From NCBI RefSeq assembly GCF_018399035.1, contig NZ_CP073760.1, forward strand, positions 2,108,001 to 2,172,000: a DNA stretch of 64,000 nt, written 5' to 3'. The stretch comes from Thiocapsa sp. Lineage in GTDB: Bacteria > Pseudomonadota > Gammaproteobacteria > Chromatiales > Chromatiaceae. Positions 42,436-64,000 of this stretch are shown here, piece by piece. Position numbers and translations under genes: made by a program. The notes beneath the pieces are model-generated. The model was not told the DNA's origin, did no database searches, and worked only from the letters and a program-made list of their open reading frames with translations. Within the stretch, counting starts at the first letter, position 1. Every line of letters starts with the position of its first letter.

Positions 42436-42753
42436 TCAGACGTCGACGACTTCGCCGTCCGACTTGAATACGCGCACCTTTCGGCCGTCTTCGAGAATCT
42501 TGAAACCGACTCGATCCGGGCCGCCTTTCTGCGGGTTGTAGAGCGCGACGTTGGACACCTGGATCGGCATCACCTTGTCGACGATCCCACCCGGCTCGCC
42601 GGCCTGCGGATTCGCCTTCTGATGCTTCCGGGCAATGTTGATGTTCTCGACGACCACATGATCCTTGTCGAGCACCTTCAACACCGTGCCACGCTTGCCT
42701 TTGTCTTTGCCGGTGATGACCATGACGTCGTCACCCTTCTTGATCTTCTGCAT
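42436..42753 (-). CDS. rplX: 50S ribosomal protein L24
   Basis: 105 residues with the KOW motif ([19 protein letters not shown]). Early 23S rRNA assembly initiator near the exit tunnel. Lies 14 bp after rplN. Confidence 0.97.
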   Translation of the reverse strand: MQKIKKGDDVMVITGKDKGKRGTVLKVLDKDHVVVENINIARKHQKANPQAGEPGGIVDKVMPIQVSNVALYNPQKGGPDRVGFKILEDGRKVRVFKSDGEVVDV

Positions 42754-42767
42754 CTCTCCCGGCCCCC

Positions 42768-43136
42768 CTATAAAACTTCAGGCGCGAGCGAGATGATCTT
42801 CATAAACCGCTCGCCGCGGAGCTCACGCGTCACCGGCCCGAAGATGCGGGTCCCGATCGGCTGAAGCTGGTTGTTCAAGAGGACGGCTGCGTTGCCGTCG
42901 AAACGGATGGTCGAGCCGTCCGGACGGCGCACGCCTTTACGCGTGCGCACCACGACCGCGTTGTAGACATCGCCCTTCTTGACCTTGCCGCGCGGAATGG
43001 CATCCTTGACGGTGACCTTGATGACATCGCCGATGCCTGCGTAGCGCCGATGCGATCCGCCGAGCACCTTGATGCACTGCACCCGCCGTGCGCCGCTGTT
43101 GTCGGCGACGCTGAGATCGGTCTGCATCTGAATCAT
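42768..43136 (-). CDS. rplN: 50S ribosomal protein L14
   Basis: 122 residues; start [17 protein letters not shown] and G-P-V-T-R-E-L-R near the end. Forms intersubunit bridges and is the docking site of the silencing factor RsfS. First gene of the spc operon; a gap of 93 bp from rpsQ could hold the spc promoter, but I see no clear boxes. Confidence 0.97.
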   Translation of the reverse strand: MIQMQTDLSVADNSGARRVQCIKVLGGSHRRYAGIGDVIKVTVKDAIPRGKVKKGDVYNAVVVRTRKGVRRPDGSTIRFDGNAAVLLNNQLQPIGTRIFGPVTRELRGERFMKIISLAPEVL

Positions 43137-43229
43137 TGTTGTTTACCTAAACTTATTGTGCTGCCCGGATGACCTGTTCTCTCGGCGTCCACCGCGACCC
43201 TGTCGGAAGCGGGGCGTCCACGACCGGTC

Positions 43230-43502
43230 TCAACGGGCCTTTTCGAGGATCTCGATCAAGCGCCACGTCTTGGTCTTGGACAGCGGACGACACTGCTCGA
43301 CCCGAACCAGATCGCCCTCGGAGCAGGCGTTCTCTTCGTCGTGTGCATGGATCTTGGTCGAGCGACGCATGAACTTGCCGTACAAGGGATGCTTGACCTT
43401 GCGCTCGATGAGCACCGTGACGGTCTTGTCCATCGCGCTGCTGGTCACCCGTCCGTCGAGTGTCCGGTTGCTGCTCGGATTGCTGGTCGTCTCTTCGCTC
43501 AT
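43230..43502 (-). CDS. rpsQ: 30S ribosomal protein S17
   Basis: 90 residues. OB-fold core [19 protein letters not shown] preceded by a short Ser/Asn-rich N-terminal extension ([11 protein letters not shown]). Its ATG overlaps the rpmC stop (ATGA). Last gene of the S10 operon. Confidence 0.96.
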   Translation of the reverse strand: MSEETTSNPSSNRTLDGRVTSSAMDKTVTVLIERKVKHPLYGKFMRRSTKIHAHDEENACSEGDLVRVEQCRPLSKTKTWRLIEILEKAR

Positions 43503-43699
43503 GATGTCGCACCCGCCTTCTGCTCGCCCATAATCGTCTTCACGCGAGCGATCTCCCGACGCACGGCCTTCATTTGCGAGGGCTTGGACAGTTGTCCGGT
43601 GCCCCTCTGCATCCGCAGGTTGAATTGCTCGCGCAACAGATTCATCAGCTCCTTCTGGAGGTCCTCGCGGCTGCGCGTTCTTAGCTCGTTCGCCTTCAT
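43499..43699 (-). CDS. rpmC: 50S ribosomal protein L29
   Basis: 66 residues, two-helix hairpin; [10 protein letters not shown] and [13 protein letters not shown] 43699 overlaps the rplP stop by one base (TGATG); a GTG three bases earlier is possible. Located at the tunnel exit, where trigger factor docks with L23. Confidence 0.95.
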   Translation of the reverse strand: MKANELRTRSREDLQKELMNLLREQFNLRMQRGTGQLSKPSQMKAVRREIARVKTIMGEQKAGATS

Positions 43700-44112
43700 C
43701 ACAGGATCATCCGTCTCTCAAAGGTGGTCTGCACGGGGAGTTTGGCCGCAGCCAGCTCGAACGCCTCGCGGGCCAGCTCTTCGGTCACGCCCTCGATCTC
43801 GTAAAGCACGAGGCCGGGCTGCACCAGGGCGACCCAGTACTCGACGTTGCCTTTGCCCTTACCCATACGGACTTCGAGAGGCTTCTTGGAAATCGGCTTG
43901 TCCGGAAATACGCGAATCCAGAGCTTTCCGCCACGCTTGACCTTTCTCGTGATGGCACGTCGCGCGGCCTCGATCTGGCGCGCCGTCAGTCGACCGCGGC
44001 CGACCGCCTTCAACCCGAAATCGCCGAAGCTGACCTTGTTGCCGCTCTGCGCAAGACCACGGTTGCGGCCTTTGTGTTGCTTGCGAAATTTTGTGCGTTT
44101 TGGTTGCAGCAT
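43699..44112 (-). CDS. rplP: 50S ribosomal protein L16
   Basis: 137 residues; [15 protein letters not shown] and [12 protein letters not shown], the loop that nears the A-site tRNA. Carries the Arg ([12 protein letters not shown]) hydroxylated by YcfD in E. coli. Coupled to rpmC. Confidence 0.97.
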   Translation of the reverse strand: MLQPKRTKFRKQHKGRNRGLAQSGNKVSFGDFGLKAVGRGRLTARQIEAARRAITRKVKRGGKLWIRVFPDKPISKKPLEVRMGKGKGNVEYWVALVQPGLVLYEIEGVTEELAREAFELAAAKLPVQTTFERRMIL

Positions 44113-44115
44113 GAC

Positions 44116-44793
44116 TTAACCCCTTCTTGCGGACGCCTTCGGCGCCGGTTCCTCGGGGAGCTGATCACCGAATACCTCGCCTTTGAAGATCCAGACCTTC
44201 ACGCCGATCACACCGTAGGTGGTCCGCGCCTCGGCGAAGCCGTAATCGATGTCGGCACGCAGCGTATGCAGCGGGACTCGGCCCTCGCGCGCCCACTCGG
44301 TCCGTGCAATCTCGGCACCGTTCAACCGACCGGCGACGTTGACCCGAACGCCTTCGGCGCCGAGCCGCATGGTGTTCTGAATCGCGCGCTTCATCGCGCG
44401 TCGGAACATGATGCGGCGCTCGAGCTGCTGCGCAATGCCTTCGGCGACGAGCTGCGCATCCAGCTCGGGCTTACGGATCTCCTCGATGCTGATGTGAACC
44501 GGGATCCCCATCATCTTGGAGACCTTGGCACGCAGCTTATCGATATCCTCGCCCTTCTTGCCGATCACCACACCCGGACGTGCCGTGTGGATGGTGATGT
44601 GGGCATTCTTCGCCGGACGATCGATCTGAATTCGACTCACCGATGCCTTGGCCAATTCCTTGCGCAGGAAGGACCGCACCTCGATGTCGGTATTGAGGAA
44701 ATTCGCATAGTCCTTCGACGTTGCGTACCACTTCGAGGTCCAGTCCTTGACGATGCCAAGGCGGATGCCGGTTGGATGAACTTTCTGTCCCAT
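44116..44793 (-). CDS. rpsC: 30S ribosomal protein S3
   Basis: 225 residues; start [16 protein letters not shown] domain with [11 protein letters not shown] (GxxG loop) and C-terminal [13 protein letters not shown]. Forms the mRNA entry tunnel with S4 and S5 and has helicase-related residues. Only 3 bp from rplP. Confidence 0.97.
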   Translation of the reverse strand: MGQKVHPTGIRLGIVKDWTSKWYATSKDYANFLNTDIEVRSFLRKELAKASVSRIQIDRPAKNAHITIHTARPGVVIGKKGEDIDKLRAKVSKMMGIPVHISIEEIRKPELDAQLVAEGIAQQLERRIMFRRAMKRAIQNTMRLGAEGVRVNVAGRLNGAEIARTEWAREGRVPLHTLRADIDYGFAEARTTYGVIGVKVWIFKGEVFGDQLPEEPAPKASARRG

Positions 44794-44803
44794 ACTGGTC
44801 CCC

Positions 44804-45142
44804 TTAGCCTTCCGCCACGGTCAGCCGGATGTGGCTGGTGCGTTTCATGATCCGATTCGCACGACCCTTGGCACGCGGGCGGATCCGCTTCATGGTCGGG
44901 CCCTCGTCGACCTGGATCGACGCGACCTTCAGCTCGTCGATGTCGGCGCCTTCGTTGTGCTCGGCATTCGCGACCGCCGACTCCAGGACCTTCTTGATGA
45001 TCAACGCGCTCTTTTGCGTGCTGAAGGTCAAGGTGTTCAGGGCCTCTTCGACGTCGCGCCCGCGGATCATGTCCGCGATCAGCCGGGCCTTTTGGGCCGA
45101 GACCCGTGCATATTTCAGTGTTGCTTCGGCTCGCATCCCCAT
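44804..45142 (-). CDS. rplV: 50S ribosomal protein L22
   Basis: 112 residues; [17 protein letters not shown] and the long beta-hairpin ([14 protein letters not shown]) that lines the exit tunnel near the macrolide site. S10 operon, 10 bp before rpsC. Confidence 0.97.
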   Translation of the reverse strand: MGMRAEATLKYARVSAQKARLIADMIRGRDVEEALNTLTFSTQKSALIIKKVLESAVANAEHNEGADIDELKVASIQVDEGPTMKRIRPRAKGRANRIMKRTSHIRLTVAEG

Positions 45143-45148
45143 CTCCGG

Positions 45149-45427
45149 CTAGCGCTTCTTCGCCTTGCGGTCGGCGGCATGTCCCCGGTAGGTCCGGGTC
45201 AATGCAAACTCGCCGAGCTTGTGGCCGATCATGTTTTCGTTGACGAGCACCGGCACGTGCAGACGCCCGTTGTGGACCGCAATGGTCAACCCAACCATCT
45301 CGGGCAACACCATGGATCGGCGTGACCAAGTCTTGATGGGGCGCTTGCTGTTTTGCGCGACCGCCTCTTCGACCTTCTTGATCAGATGGTGGTCGACAAA
45401 GGGTCCTTTTCGTATCGAACGTGGCAC
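45149..45427 (-). CDS. rpsS: 30S ribosomal protein S19
   Basis: 92 residues; [15 protein letters not shown] and [16 protein letters not shown]. Head protein contacting S13 and the A-site tRNA. Six bp before rplV. Confidence 0.97.
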   Translation of the reverse strand: MPRSIRKGPFVDHHLIKKVEEAVAQNSKRPIKTWSRRSMVLPEMVGLTIAVHNGRLHVPVLVNENMIGHKLGEFALTRTYRGHAADRKAKKR

Positions 45428-45446
45428 TTGCTCAACCTCGCCTTGT

Positions 45447-46274
45447 TTACTTGCGTCCGCGACGTCGGACGATCATCGCGTCGGTCCGCTTGTTCTTGCG
45501 TGTCTTGTGACCCTTGGTCGGCACGCCCCAAGGTGTCACCGGGTGACGTCCGCCGGAAGTCCGGCCTTCGCCGCCGCCATGCGGATGATCAACCGGGTTC
45601 ATGACCACACCGCGGACGGTCGGCCGTACACCCCGCCAGCGCGACGCACCGGCCTTGCCGAGCTTGCGCAGAGAGTTTTCGCTGTTGCCGACCTCGCCGA
45701 TCACGGCACGACAGTCGACGTGGATCTTGCGCATCTCACCGGAACGCAATCGCAGAGTCGCGCTCTTGCCGTCGCGTGCAACAAGCTGCGCCGAGCTGCC
45801 CGCGGCCCGCGCGATCTGCGCGCCCTTACCGGGGCGCATCTCGATGCAATGCACCTGCGTTCCCACGGGAACATTGCGCAACGGCATGCAGTTGCCCGCG
45901 CTGATAGGCGCGGCCTCGCCGGCCTCGACACGGCCACCGACAGCAAGACCTTTGGGTGCAATGATGTAGGCCCGCTCGCCGTCGGCATATTTCAGAAGGG
46001 CTAAATGGGCCGTGCGGTTCGGGTCGTATTCGAGCCGCTCGACAACCGCCGGAACCCCTTCCTTGTTGCGTTTGAAGTCAACAAGACGGTAGTGCTGCTT
46101 GTGTCCGCCACCCTGGTGACGCACGGTGATGCGCCCGAGATTGTTGCGCCCGCCATGCTTCGCCTTCTTCTCGACGAGCGGCCCGTAGGGCGCGCCTTTA
46201 TGCAGCTCGGGCGACTGCACCTTGACGACGAAACGCCGCCCGGCCGAAGTCGGTTTGGTCTTTACGATTGCCAT
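45447..46274 (-). CDS. rplB: 50S ribosomal protein L2
   Basis: 275 residues, OB-fold plus SH3-like fold; conserved catalytic-centre neighbour H in [14 protein letters not shown]. Required for subunit association and peptidyl transfer. S10 operon. Confidence 0.98.
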   Translation of the reverse strand: MAIVKTKPTSAGRRFVVKVQSPELHKGAPYGPLVEKKAKHGGRNNLGRITVRHQGGGHKQHYRLVDFKRNKEGVPAVVERLEYDPNRTAHLALLKYADGERAYIIAPKGLAVGGRVEAGEAAPISAGNCMPLRNVPVGTQVHCIEMRPGKGAQIARAAGSSAQLVARDGKSATLRLRSGEMRKIHVDCRAVIGEVGNSENSLRKLGKAGASRWRGVRPTVRGVVMNPVDHPHGGGEGRTSGGRHPVTPWGVPTKGHKTRKNKRTDAMIVRRRGRK

Positions 46275-46306
46275 CTTGGTCTATCCGCTGCTGTGGGCCG
46301 GCCCGT

Positions 46307-46603
46307 TCAGGCGCCGCCGCCGAAGTCGATGTCGTGCCCGGCTTCGAGACGCACATAAGCCTTGCGCCAGTCGTTGCGCTTGCCGAGGCGTTGGCCGTGC
46401 CGCTTGTTTTTCCCCTTGACGTTCAGCACCTGTACCCCGTCGACCTTGACGTTGAACATCAGCTCGACGGCGCGCGCGATTTCGCGCTTGTTTGCATCGG
46501 TCGCAACACGGAAACCGTATTGACCGGCGAGATCGCCGGCCCGAGTCGTCTTCTCGGAGACGAGCGGCGCCAACAGGACGTTCATGAGACGCTCGTTGTT
46601 CAT
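46307..46603 (-). CDS. rplW: 50S ribosomal protein L23
   Basis: 98 residues; V-S-E-K-T-T-R-A near the start and [11 protein letters not shown] near the middle loop. Docking site for trigger factor and signal recognition particle. ATG overlaps the rplD stop (ATGA). Confidence 0.97.
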   Translation of the reverse strand: MNNERLMNVLLAPLVSEKTTRAGDLAGQYGFRVATDANKREIARAVELMFNVKVDGVQVLNVKGKNKRHGQRLGKRNDWRKAYVRLEAGHDIDFGGGA

Positions 46604-47211
46604 GCCAGTCGCTCCTCCAGGTACTTCACTGCCGCCTCGGTGGCGAGCACGGTGTCGAACGCAACCATGCTGACCGGGTCGACGTCTTGAACCGCCATCA
46701 CGTCGACCTTCGGGATGTTGCGCGATGCCAGGTAAAGGTTGTCGTCGAGACCGTCAGTCAGCATGAGCACGTCGGTCAGCTCGTGGCGCTTCAGAAGTGC
46801 CAGCAGCTCCTTGGTCTTGGGGGCCTCGACATGCAGATCGTCGACGACGACCAAACGCCCTTGGCGAACCAGCTCGGACAGAATCGAGCGCACGGCGCCG
46901 CGATACATCTTGCGGTTGACCTTTTGGCTGTAATCCTGTGGCTTCGCAGCGAAGGTCACGCCGCCCGAGCGCCAGATCGGACTGCGCGAGCTGCCCGCAC
47001 GGGCCCGACCGGTGCCTTTCTGCCGCCACGGCTTCGCACCGCCGCCCGAGACCTCGGCACGCGTCTTTTGCGCCCGGGTTCCGGCGCGCGCGCCGGCCAT
47101 GTAGGCGTTGACGACCTGGTGAATCAGACCCGGCTTGTAGTCGACCCCGAAGACGGTGTCCGCAACCTGCAGACTGGACCCGCCGGCATCGTTTCGTATC
47201 GTGAGCTCCAT
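46600..47211 (-). CDS. rplD: 50S ribosomal protein L4
   Basis: 203 residues; exit-tunnel loop [15 protein letters not shown]. In E. coli L4 binds the S10 leader to repress the operon, but here rpsJ follows tuf with only four bases between, leaving no room for that leader. Coupled to rplW. Confidence 0.97.
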   Translation of the reverse strand: MELTIRNDAGGSSLQVADTVFGVDYKPGLIHQVVNAYMAGARAGTRAQKTRAEVSGGGAKPWRQKGTGRARAGSSRSPIWRSGGVTFAAKPQDYSQKVNRKMYRGAVRSILSELVRQGRLVVVDDLHVEAPKTKELLALLKRHELTDVLMLTDGLDDNLYLASRNIPKVDVMAVQDVDPVSMVAFDTVLATEAAVKYLEERLA

Positions 47212-47217
47212 GAGTGC

Positions 47218-47868
47218 TTAACCCTTATTCTTGTGCTTCACGGACGGCAACACGACCAACCGGCCGCCGGTCGGACCGGGAACGCCGCCGCGCACCAACA
47301 GAAGCTGACGGTCGGCATCGACACGCACGACCTCGAGGTTCTGCGTGCAGCGATTGGCCGCACCGAGATGGCCCGCCATCTTCTTACCTTTGAAGACGCG
47401 ACCCGGCGACTGGTTCTGGCCGATCGAGCCCGGGGCACGATGTGACAGCGAGTTGCCGTGGGTCGCATCCTGGCCGGCGAAATGGTGCCGCTTGATCGCA
47501 CCTGCGAAACCGCGGCCCTTGGTCACGCCCCGCACGTCGACCTTCTGGCCGGGTGCGAAGATGTCGACCGAGATCTCGGAGCCGACAGCGAGCTCGGCCC
47601 CTTCGCCGCTCTCCAGACGAAATTCGCGCAGGCATTCACCCGCCTCGACACCCGCCTTGGCATAGTGGCCGGCCATCGGCTTGGTGACGCGCGAGGCCCT
47701 CCGATTCCCGAAGGCGACCTGAATCGCGCTGTAGCCGTCAGTCTCGGCAGACTTGACCTGGCTGACCCGGTTCGGCTGCACCTCGATGACGGTAACAGGG
47801 ATACTGTCTCCGTCCTCGCTGAACAGCCGGGTCATGCCGGCCTTACGCCCAATCAATCCGATCGCCAT
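47218..47868 (-). CDS. rplC: 50S ribosomal protein L3
   Basis: 216 residues; [16 protein letters not shown] and the central extension [14 protein letters not shown] reaching the peptidyl transferase centre, with the glutamine (G-Q-N-Q) that PrmB methylates. One of two 23S assembly initiators. Confidence 0.97.
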   Translation of the reverse strand: MAIGLIGRKAGMTRLFSEDGDSIPVTVIEVQPNRVSQVKSAETDGYSAIQVAFGNRRASRVTKPMAGHYAKAGVEAGECLREFRLESGEGAELAVGSEISVDIFAPGQKVDVRGVTKGRGFAGAIKRHHFAGQDATHGNSLSHRAPGSIGQNQSPGRVFKGKKMAGHLGAANRCTQNLEVVRVDADRQLLLVRGGVPGPTGGRLVVLPSVKHKNKG

Positions 47869-47878
47869 GGGTTCGTCC

Positions 47879-48190
47879 TCAGCTCAACTTGATCTGGACG
47901 TCGACGCCCGCGGCCAGATCCAATTTCATCAATGCGTCGACCGTCTTGTCGGTCGGGTCGACGATATCCATCAGGCGCTTGTGTGTCCGCAGCTCGTACT
48001 GGTCGCGCGCGTCCTTGTTGACGTGCGGCGAGACGAGGATGGTAAAGCGCTCCTTCTTGGAAGGAAGCGGCACCGGACCACGCACCTGTGCGCCCGTACG
48101 CTTGGCGGTATCGACGATCTCGCGAGCCGACTGATCGATCAAGCGATGGTCGAACGCCTTCAGGCGAATACGAATTCTCTGGTTGTTCAT
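47879..48190 (-). CDS. rpsJ: 30S ribosomal protein S10 / NusE
   Basis: 103 residues from ATG 48190 ([15 protein letters not shown]); the open frame upstream lies inside tuf. S10 also acts as NusE, binding NusB and NusG in antitermination. The start is four bases after the tuf stop, so the str and S10 operons are joined. Confidence 0.97.
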   Translation of the reverse strand: MNNQRIRIRLKAFDHRLIDQSAREIVDTAKRTGAQVRGPVPLPSKKERFTILVSPHVNKDARDQYELRTHKRLMDIVDPTDKTVDALMKLDLAAGVDVQIKLS

Positions 48191-48194
48191 GCCT

Positions 48195-49385
<1,191 letters not shown>

Positions 49386-49407
49386 CCCACTCTACCCCTG
49401 TCGCTCG

Positions 49408-51504
<2,097 letters not shown>

Positions 51505-51549
51505 GACTGTATCCGCCCTGATTGAATGAAACTCGGTCTGCGCTGCTTG

Positions 51550-52026
<477 letters not shown>

Positions 52027-52073
52027 TTAGACTCCGATTTCACTCAATTGGGCTGACCGATCCGGCGACCGGA

Positions 52074-52448
52074 TCACTTCTTGGGACGCTTGGCGCCGTA
52101 CTTGGAACGGCCCTGACGCCGCTTCTCGACACCCGAGGTGTCCAGCGTGCCGCGCACCGTGTGATAGCGCACACCGGGAAGATCCTTGACACGTCCGCCG
52201 CGAATCAGCACCACCGAATGCTCTTGGAGGTTGTGGCCTTCGCCACCAATGTAGGATGCAACCTCGTAGCCGTTGGTCAACCGAACGCGAGCAACCTTAC
52301 GCAGAGCTGAGTTCGGCTTCTTCGGGGTCGTGGTATAAACCCGCGTACAGACGCCACGTCGCTGAGGACAGGCTTCGAGCGCAGGTACGGTGCTCTTCGC
52401 CACGACACGCTTGCGGGGCTTGCGCACGAGTTGGTTGATCGTTGCCAT
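52074..52448 (-). CDS. rpsL: 30S ribosomal protein S12
   Basis: 124 residues from ATG 52448 ([11 protein letters not shown]). Decoding-centre protein. The streptomycin positions are the sensitive type (T-P-K-K-P-N-S-A and [11 protein letters not shown]). First gene of the str operon; its promoter should lie in the space up to the rpoC terminator. Confidence 0.97.
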   Translation of the reverse strand: MATINQLVRKPRKRVVAKSTVPALEACPQRRGVCTRVYTTTPKKPNSALRKVARVRLTNGYEVASYIGGEGHNLQEHSVVLIRGGRVKDLPGVRYHTVRGTLDTSGVEKRRQGRSKYGAKRPKK

Positions 52449-52792
52449 GCAATCAGTCTCCAAAGGCGCAACGGCGCCGAAAACACAAGCGTAAAATCAC
52501 TCTTGCGCGACCGCGGGCCGACTAGTTAAGACGGCACAGCCGCACGTATGCGATCGATCGACTCGGGGACCGGGCGGATGGGTGCCCAGACCAAGGAACC
52601 AGACCTAGAAAAAAAGAGGCTAGACGGCGCGGAGCCGTCTAGCTGAGACCGAGCAGTATAGGGAGGAGGACCGGCGGTGTCAACCGGTTAGCCATCCCTG
52701 CGGTCCGACGCGGTGTGTCGCTCCGGTCGCGTGCGACGCGAAAGACGCGGGTACGCCGAGCCGGCGCCCCGCTGCAACGCGTGAAACCGAAG
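52449..52792. other. 344-bp gap between rpoC and rpsL
   Basis: Contains the rpoC terminator (52609-52643) and, nearer rpsL, the presumed str-operon promoter and leader. I could not assign -35/-10 boxes with confidence. No gene seen. Confidence 0.6.
52609..52643 (-). terminator. Rho-independent terminator after rpoC
   Basis: Perfect ten-base stem GCTAGACGGC/GCCGTCTAGC with a five-base loop, followed in the transcription direction by a pyrimidine run with seven T. It lies about 150 bp after the rpoC stop and separates the rplKAJL-rpoBC unit from the str operon. Confidence 0.92.
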
Positions 52793-57010
<4,218 letters not shown>

Positions 57011-57111
57011 GATCTTATCTCCTGCCTACAATGACGATGATCAGCAATCGGCCGACCGCTCGAGATCCGCTCGAAAGCGGATTCCGGCGCTCGAGGCCAA
57101 GGGCTAAAAAC

Positions 57112-57196
57112 TGAACCGCGTCCGCTACGACATGCAAGATCGTCGTCGTGACTCGGCCTCGAGAGTCTCCACAAACGACGCAGTCGACGCGGTTCA
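57112..57196. repeat. Unit B-like element 1 between rpoB and rpoC
   Basis: Ends TGAACCGCGTCC and GTCGACGCGGTTCA. Followed after a 20-bp AT-rich spacer (GAACAATAAAATAAAGCTCC) by a second unit. Lies inside the rpoB-rpoC transcript. Confidence 0.8.
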
Positions 57197-57216
57197 GAAC
57201 AATAAAATAAAGCTCC

Positions 57217-57297
57217 TGAACCGCGTCGCGCCAACGCGCGTTGATTGCGATTCGGCCACGCAGGGGCTCAATCCTCGCAAACCCCTCCGGACGCGGT

Positions 57298-57300
<3 letters not shown>
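57217..57300. repeat. Unit B-like element 2 between rpoB and rpoC
   Basis: Ends TGAACCGCGTCG and CTCCGGACGCGGTTCA. Its right end contains the TGA stop codon of rpoB. With the first unit it forms a composite of about 190 bp like those at 6116, 25962 and 33413, though both units here have the GCGTC type of end. Confidence 0.82.
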
Positions 57301-61470
<4,170 letters not shown>

Positions 61471-61644
61471 GATGCCTTTCCCTCGAAATACGTGCTTGTG
61501 TCCAGGACGGGGGCCGACGCCGCGGCGGATCGCGGGCGTCGGGGTCGGACCTCTGCGGTCAGGTCCTCATCGACGACGTCGCCCCGTTTACGAAGCGTCC
61601 GGCATGCCGGTGTCGTCCAAACGGGTCGTCAAAACCCAACGGCG

Positions 61645-61673
61645 AAAGGCCGGCGGCTACTCGCCGCCAGCCC
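61645..61673 (-). promoter_or_regulatory. Hairpin in the rplL-rpoB spacer, possible attenuator
   Basis: In the transcription direction GGCTGGCGGC, a GAGTA loop and GCCGCCGGCC form a strong stem followed by only three T. In E. coli the rplL-rpoB spacer holds an attenuator and an RNase III site that reduce rpoBC relative to ribosomal genes. The short T run makes termination uncertain. The rest of the 240-bp spacer (61471-61711) holds no gene. Confidence 0.45.
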
Positions 61674-61711
61674 GAAGGTCCCACCGAAAGAAGATTCGAC
61701 GCAATGCGCCG

Positions 61712-62089
61712 TTACTTCACTTCGACCGTGGCACCAGCCTCTTCGAGGAGCTTCTTGGCCTCTTCGGCCTCGCCCTTGGAAACCGCTTCCTTCAGGGTCG
61801 TCGGTGCGCCTTCGACGGCGTCCTTCGCTTCCTTCAGGCCGAGGCCGGTCAGGGACCGAACGGCCTTGATGACCGCAACCTTGTTGGCACCGAACGACGC
61901 CAGGATGACGTCGAACTCGGTCTGCTCCTCGACCGGTGCGGCTTCCACGCCGCCGCCAGCCGCCGGGGCGGCCACGGCGGCAGCCGCGGTCACGCCGAAC
62001 TTCTCTTCCATCGCGCTGATGAGGTCGACGACCTCCAACACGGTCATGTTGCCGATTGCTTCAAGGATCTCGTCTTTGGAGACGGCCAT
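61712..62089 (-). CDS. rplL: 50S ribosomal protein L7/L12
   Basis: 125 residues: N-terminal dimerisation helices, Ala-rich hinge ([12 protein letters not shown]) and the factor-binding C-terminal domain with [17 protein letters not shown]. Forms the stalk with L10. Follows rplJ by 51 bp. Confidence 0.97.
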   Translation of the reverse strand: MAVSKDEILEAIGNMTVLEVVDLISAMEEKFGVTAAAAVAAPAAGGGVEAAPVEEQTEFDVILASFGANKVAVIKAVRSLTGLGLKEAKDAVEGAPTTLKEAVSKGEAEEAKKLLEEAGATVEVK

Positions 62090-62140
62090 GGTGAGCTCCT
62101 GAGATGTCTCTAAAATGGAATTGCTGGTGGACGAAGCCGC

Positions 62141-62668
62141 CTAAGCGGCCTCTTTCGCATCGCGAATCGCGGCGATGGTGCGGACCAACTTGCCCGGCAC
62201 CTCGTTGATCGTCGCTGCAAGCTTTTGCACGGGCGCCTTCATCACGGCCATGAGCAAGCTGATCGCCTGATCGCGGGTCGGCATCTTGGCGAGATTGCCG
62301 AGCTCCGAGGGATCAAGCAGCTTGCCTCCGAGGGCGACAAGACGCACCTCGACCTTGTTGTGGTCCTTTGCAAAGGCTTCCATGACGCGCGCAGCCGAAC
62401 CGGGATCTTCCTGCGAGAAGGCGAGAACCAACGGGCCTTTCAGCCCCTCGCTCATGCACGCAAAATCCGTATCCTGCAACGCCCGTCTAGCCAAGGTGTT
62501 CTTGACCACGCGGACATAGACCCCGGCCTTGCGCGCTTCCACGCGAAGCCGTGTCATCTGTTCCACGGTCAAGCCCCGATACTCGGCCCCGACGGCCGAA
62601 TGGGCACCTTTGGCGACTTCCGCAACTTCGGCGACGATGATTTCTTTTTGCGCAAAACTGAGCGCCAT
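62141..62668 (-). CDS. rplJ: 50S ribosomal protein L10
   Basis: 175 residues from ATG 62668 (M-A-L-S-F-A-Q-K-E-I-I-V). Base of the L7/L12 stalk; the C-terminal helix (T-I-N-E-V-P-G-K-L-V-R-T-I-A-A-I) binds L12 dimers. The frame is open 19 codons upstream but the conserved protein starts here, just after the ribosome site AGAGGTGA. Confidence 0.97.
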   Translation of the reverse strand: MALSFAQKEIIVAEVAEVAKGAHSAVGAEYRGLTVEQMTRLRVEARKAGVYVRVVKNTLARRALQDTDFACMSEGLKGPLVLAFSQEDPGSAARVMEAFAKDHNKVEVRLVALGGKLLDPSELGNLAKMPTRDQAISLLMAVMKAPVQKLAATINEVPGKLVRTIAAIRDAKEAA

Positions 62669-62960
62669 GTTCGTCACCTCTTGTCGGTAAACCCGGCCTG
62701 AGCCGGTGCCGTCGAGTGTACGCATCCAGCGCGCATTCTCGGGCGATCATGTGCACCGTCACCAGCAAAACGACTGATTCGGGGGCACCGTCTGCGCAGG
62801 CAGGCGGTCCATTAAGTCCGCCGCGCCGATTCCTTATCGGGCGGGGGACACCTGCGGTCTTTGACGGTCCCCGGCTTTAGCCGGGGCCCCAAAGAAGACC
62901 TGAGATCGGAGGGCATAAACCCCCACGACATCAAACATCACACACCGCACCGGGCGCGGT
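62669..62960 (-). promoter_or_regulatory. rplA-rplJ spacer / presumed L10 leader
   Basis: About 290 bp without a gene. It has a very stable hairpin with stem CCCCGGCT/AGCCGGGG (62863-62882) and pyrimidine-purine segments nearer rplJ. By position it should contain the L10(L12)4-binding leader that represses rplJL translation, and possibly the rplJ promoter. The binding site itself was not identified. The left-unit remnant of the dispersed repeat occupies the end next to rplA. Confidence 0.5.
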
Positions 62961-62963
62961 TTA
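62920..62963. repeat. Partial unit A element at the end of rplA
   Basis: ACCGCACCGGGCGCGGTTTA is the reverse complement of the left end of copy 1 (6117-6136), and the preceding 20 bp (CATCAAACATCACAC) resemble the next part of unit A. Orientation is opposite to the other copies. It supplies the TAA stop of rplA. Confidence 0.7.
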
Positions 62964-63656
62964 GAGACTGAGCCCCGCGTGATCGACGGTCAGGCCCGGA
63001 CCCATGGTCGTCGAGACCGTGACCTTGCGCATGTAAACGCCCTTGGAGCTGCTCGGCTTGGATCGAATCAGGTTCACGAGCAAGGCTTCGAGATTCTCCC
63101 GCAGCTTGACGGGCTCGAAATCGGCCTTGCCGAGCGGACAATGAATGATGCCGGCCTTATCGGTACGATAGCGCACCTGCCCGGCCTTCGCGTTGCGAAC
63201 CGCCTCGGCAACATCGGGCGTCACGGTGCCGACCTTGGGGTTCGGCATCAACCCGCGAGGGCCGAGGATCTTGCCGAGCTGTCCGACCAGACGCATCGCA
63301 TCCGGTGAAGCAACCACGACGTCGAAATCGAGCTTGCCGGCCTTGATGTCCTCTGCGAGATCATCGAAACCCACGCGATCAGCGCCGGCCTCGGTCGCAG
63401 CATCTGCGGACGCGCCCTGGGCGAACACCGCCACCCGTACAGTCTTGCCGATGCCGTGAGGCAGCACGGTCGAGCCGCGCACGACCTGATCGGATTTACG
63501 CGGATCGACGCCGAGATTCACGGCGACATCGACGCTTTCCGAGAACTTGATCTGCGACAATTCCTTGAGGAGTGAAAACGCCTCTTCGGCCGGATAGAGC
63601 CTGCCGCGCTCCACGCGCTCTTGGATCGCACGCATGCGCTTGGATAGACGAGCCAT
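62961..63656 (-). CDS. rplA: 50S ribosomal protein L1
   Basis: 231 residues; [11 protein letters not shown] and [16 protein letters not shown], the conserved L1 signature. Mobile stalk at the E site and translational repressor of rplKA in E. coli. ATG overlaps the rplK stop by one base (TGATG). Its stop codon lies in a repeat terminus. Confidence 0.97.
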   Translation of the reverse strand: MARLSKRMRAIQERVERGRLYPAEEAFSLLKELSQIKFSESVDVAVNLGVDPRKSDQVVRGSTVLPHGIGKTVRVAVFAQGASADAATEAGADRVGFDDLAEDIKAGKLDFDVVVASPDAMRLVGQLGKILGPRGLMPNPKVGTVTPDVAEAVRNAKAGQVRYRTDKAGIIHCPLGKADFEPVKLRENLEALLVNLIRSKPSSSKGVYMRKVTVSTTMGPGLTVDHAGLSL

Positions 63657-64000
63657 CAGTTCACCCCCTCGACATCGAGCCCCATCGCACGCGCACTGCC
63701 CGCGATGGTGCGAACGGCCGCATCCATATCCGCTGCGGTCAGATCGGGCATCTTCGCGGTGGCGACCTGCTCGAGCTGCTCGCGTGTCACCACACCGATC
63801 TTGTTGGTGTTCGGATTGGGACTACCCTTCTGGATTCCCATCACCTTTTTCAGGAGAATGGAGGCCGGCGGGGTCTTGGTGATGAAGGTGAAGCTACGAT
63901 CCGAATAGACCGTGATCACGACCGGGATCGGCATCCCTTTCTCGAGCTCCTGCGTACGCGCGTTGAACGTCTTGCAGAACTCCATGATATTCACGCCGTG
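63656..64000 (-). CDS. rplK: 50S ribosomal protein L11, 5' end outside window
   Basis: 115 codons including the stop are visible, from [10 protein letters not shown] to G-L-D-V-E-G-V-N; about 30 N-terminal residues are cut by the window edge. The C-terminal domain binds the GTPase-centre rRNA. The next genes upstream would be nusG and secE. Confidence 0.96.
   Translation of the reverse strand, partial: HGVNIMEFCKTFNARTQELEKGMPIPVVITVYSDRSFTFITKTPPASILLKKVMGIQKGSPNPNTNKIGVVTREQLEQVATAKMPDLTAADMDAAVRTIAGSARAMGLDVEGVN

Overview
The window is high-GC gammaproteobacterial chromosome. Gene content (octaheme c-type cytochrome, chromosomal serC-serA-pheA-hisC-tyrA block, standard rpl/rps/rpo super-operon) and a genome-specific dispersed repeat point to a purple sulfur bacterium of the Chromatiaceae (Thiocapsa-like). 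That assignment is inference from sequence character, not from a database match.

Layout. 1-5.7 kb: a minus-strand operon for a MukBEF/MksBEF/Wadjet-type SMC complex (SMC ATPase, KITE-like subunit, kleisin-like subunit), with a fourth gene running off the left edge. 5.8-17.1 kb: accessory region with a DUF2283 gene, an octaheme cytochrome with HEAT/TPR tail, a Uma2 protein, a frameshifted transglutaminase/DUF2126 gene, a damaged higBA module between two direct repeats, a type IV pilin, queF and an FGGY kinase that has lost its start. 17.1-26 kb: a PAS-PAS-GGDEF-(degenerate EAL) protein, then the serine/aromatic amino acid block serC, serA, pheA, hisC, tyrA, with a PIN-like toxin and its antitoxin inserted between pheA and hisC. 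26.3-34.4 kb: gyrA interrupted by a 519-residue HNH-type intein, a badly eroded B12-binding/GGDEF pseudogene, a DEAD-box helicase, a truncated DUF533 gene and a SAM hydroxide adenosyltransferase. 34.5-64 kb: one nearly continuous minus-strand run in transcription order rplK-rplA-rplJ-rplL-rpoB-rpoC, then rpsL-rpsG-fusA-tuf, then S10, spc and alpha operons ending with rplQ at a good rho-independent terminator.

A recurring theme is a roughly 85-bp element whose ends are the inverted repeat TTAAACCGCG(T/C)C...G(A/G)CGCGGTTTAA. It occurs singly or as two units joined by an AT-rich spacer of about 20 bp (about 190 bp in total). Copies sit against gene ends: they supply the stop codons of rpoB, rplA and the Uma2 gene, abut the stops of serC and the DUF2126 gene, cut off the 5' ends of the FGGY kinase and DUF533 genes, and two lie between rpoB and rpoC. 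This dispersed repeat, the GyrA intein with its repeated W-x(2)-P-E-[FY]-R modules, the SMC operon in SMC-first order and the repeat-flanked higBA scar are the points most worth following up.

Working together: the right half is the core transcription and translation machinery; the middle makes serine, phosphoserine-derived intermediates, phenylalanine, tyrosine and histidine; the left holds putative plasmid/phage defence or chromosome organisation, extracytoplasmic redox, pili and several toxin-antitoxin remnants.
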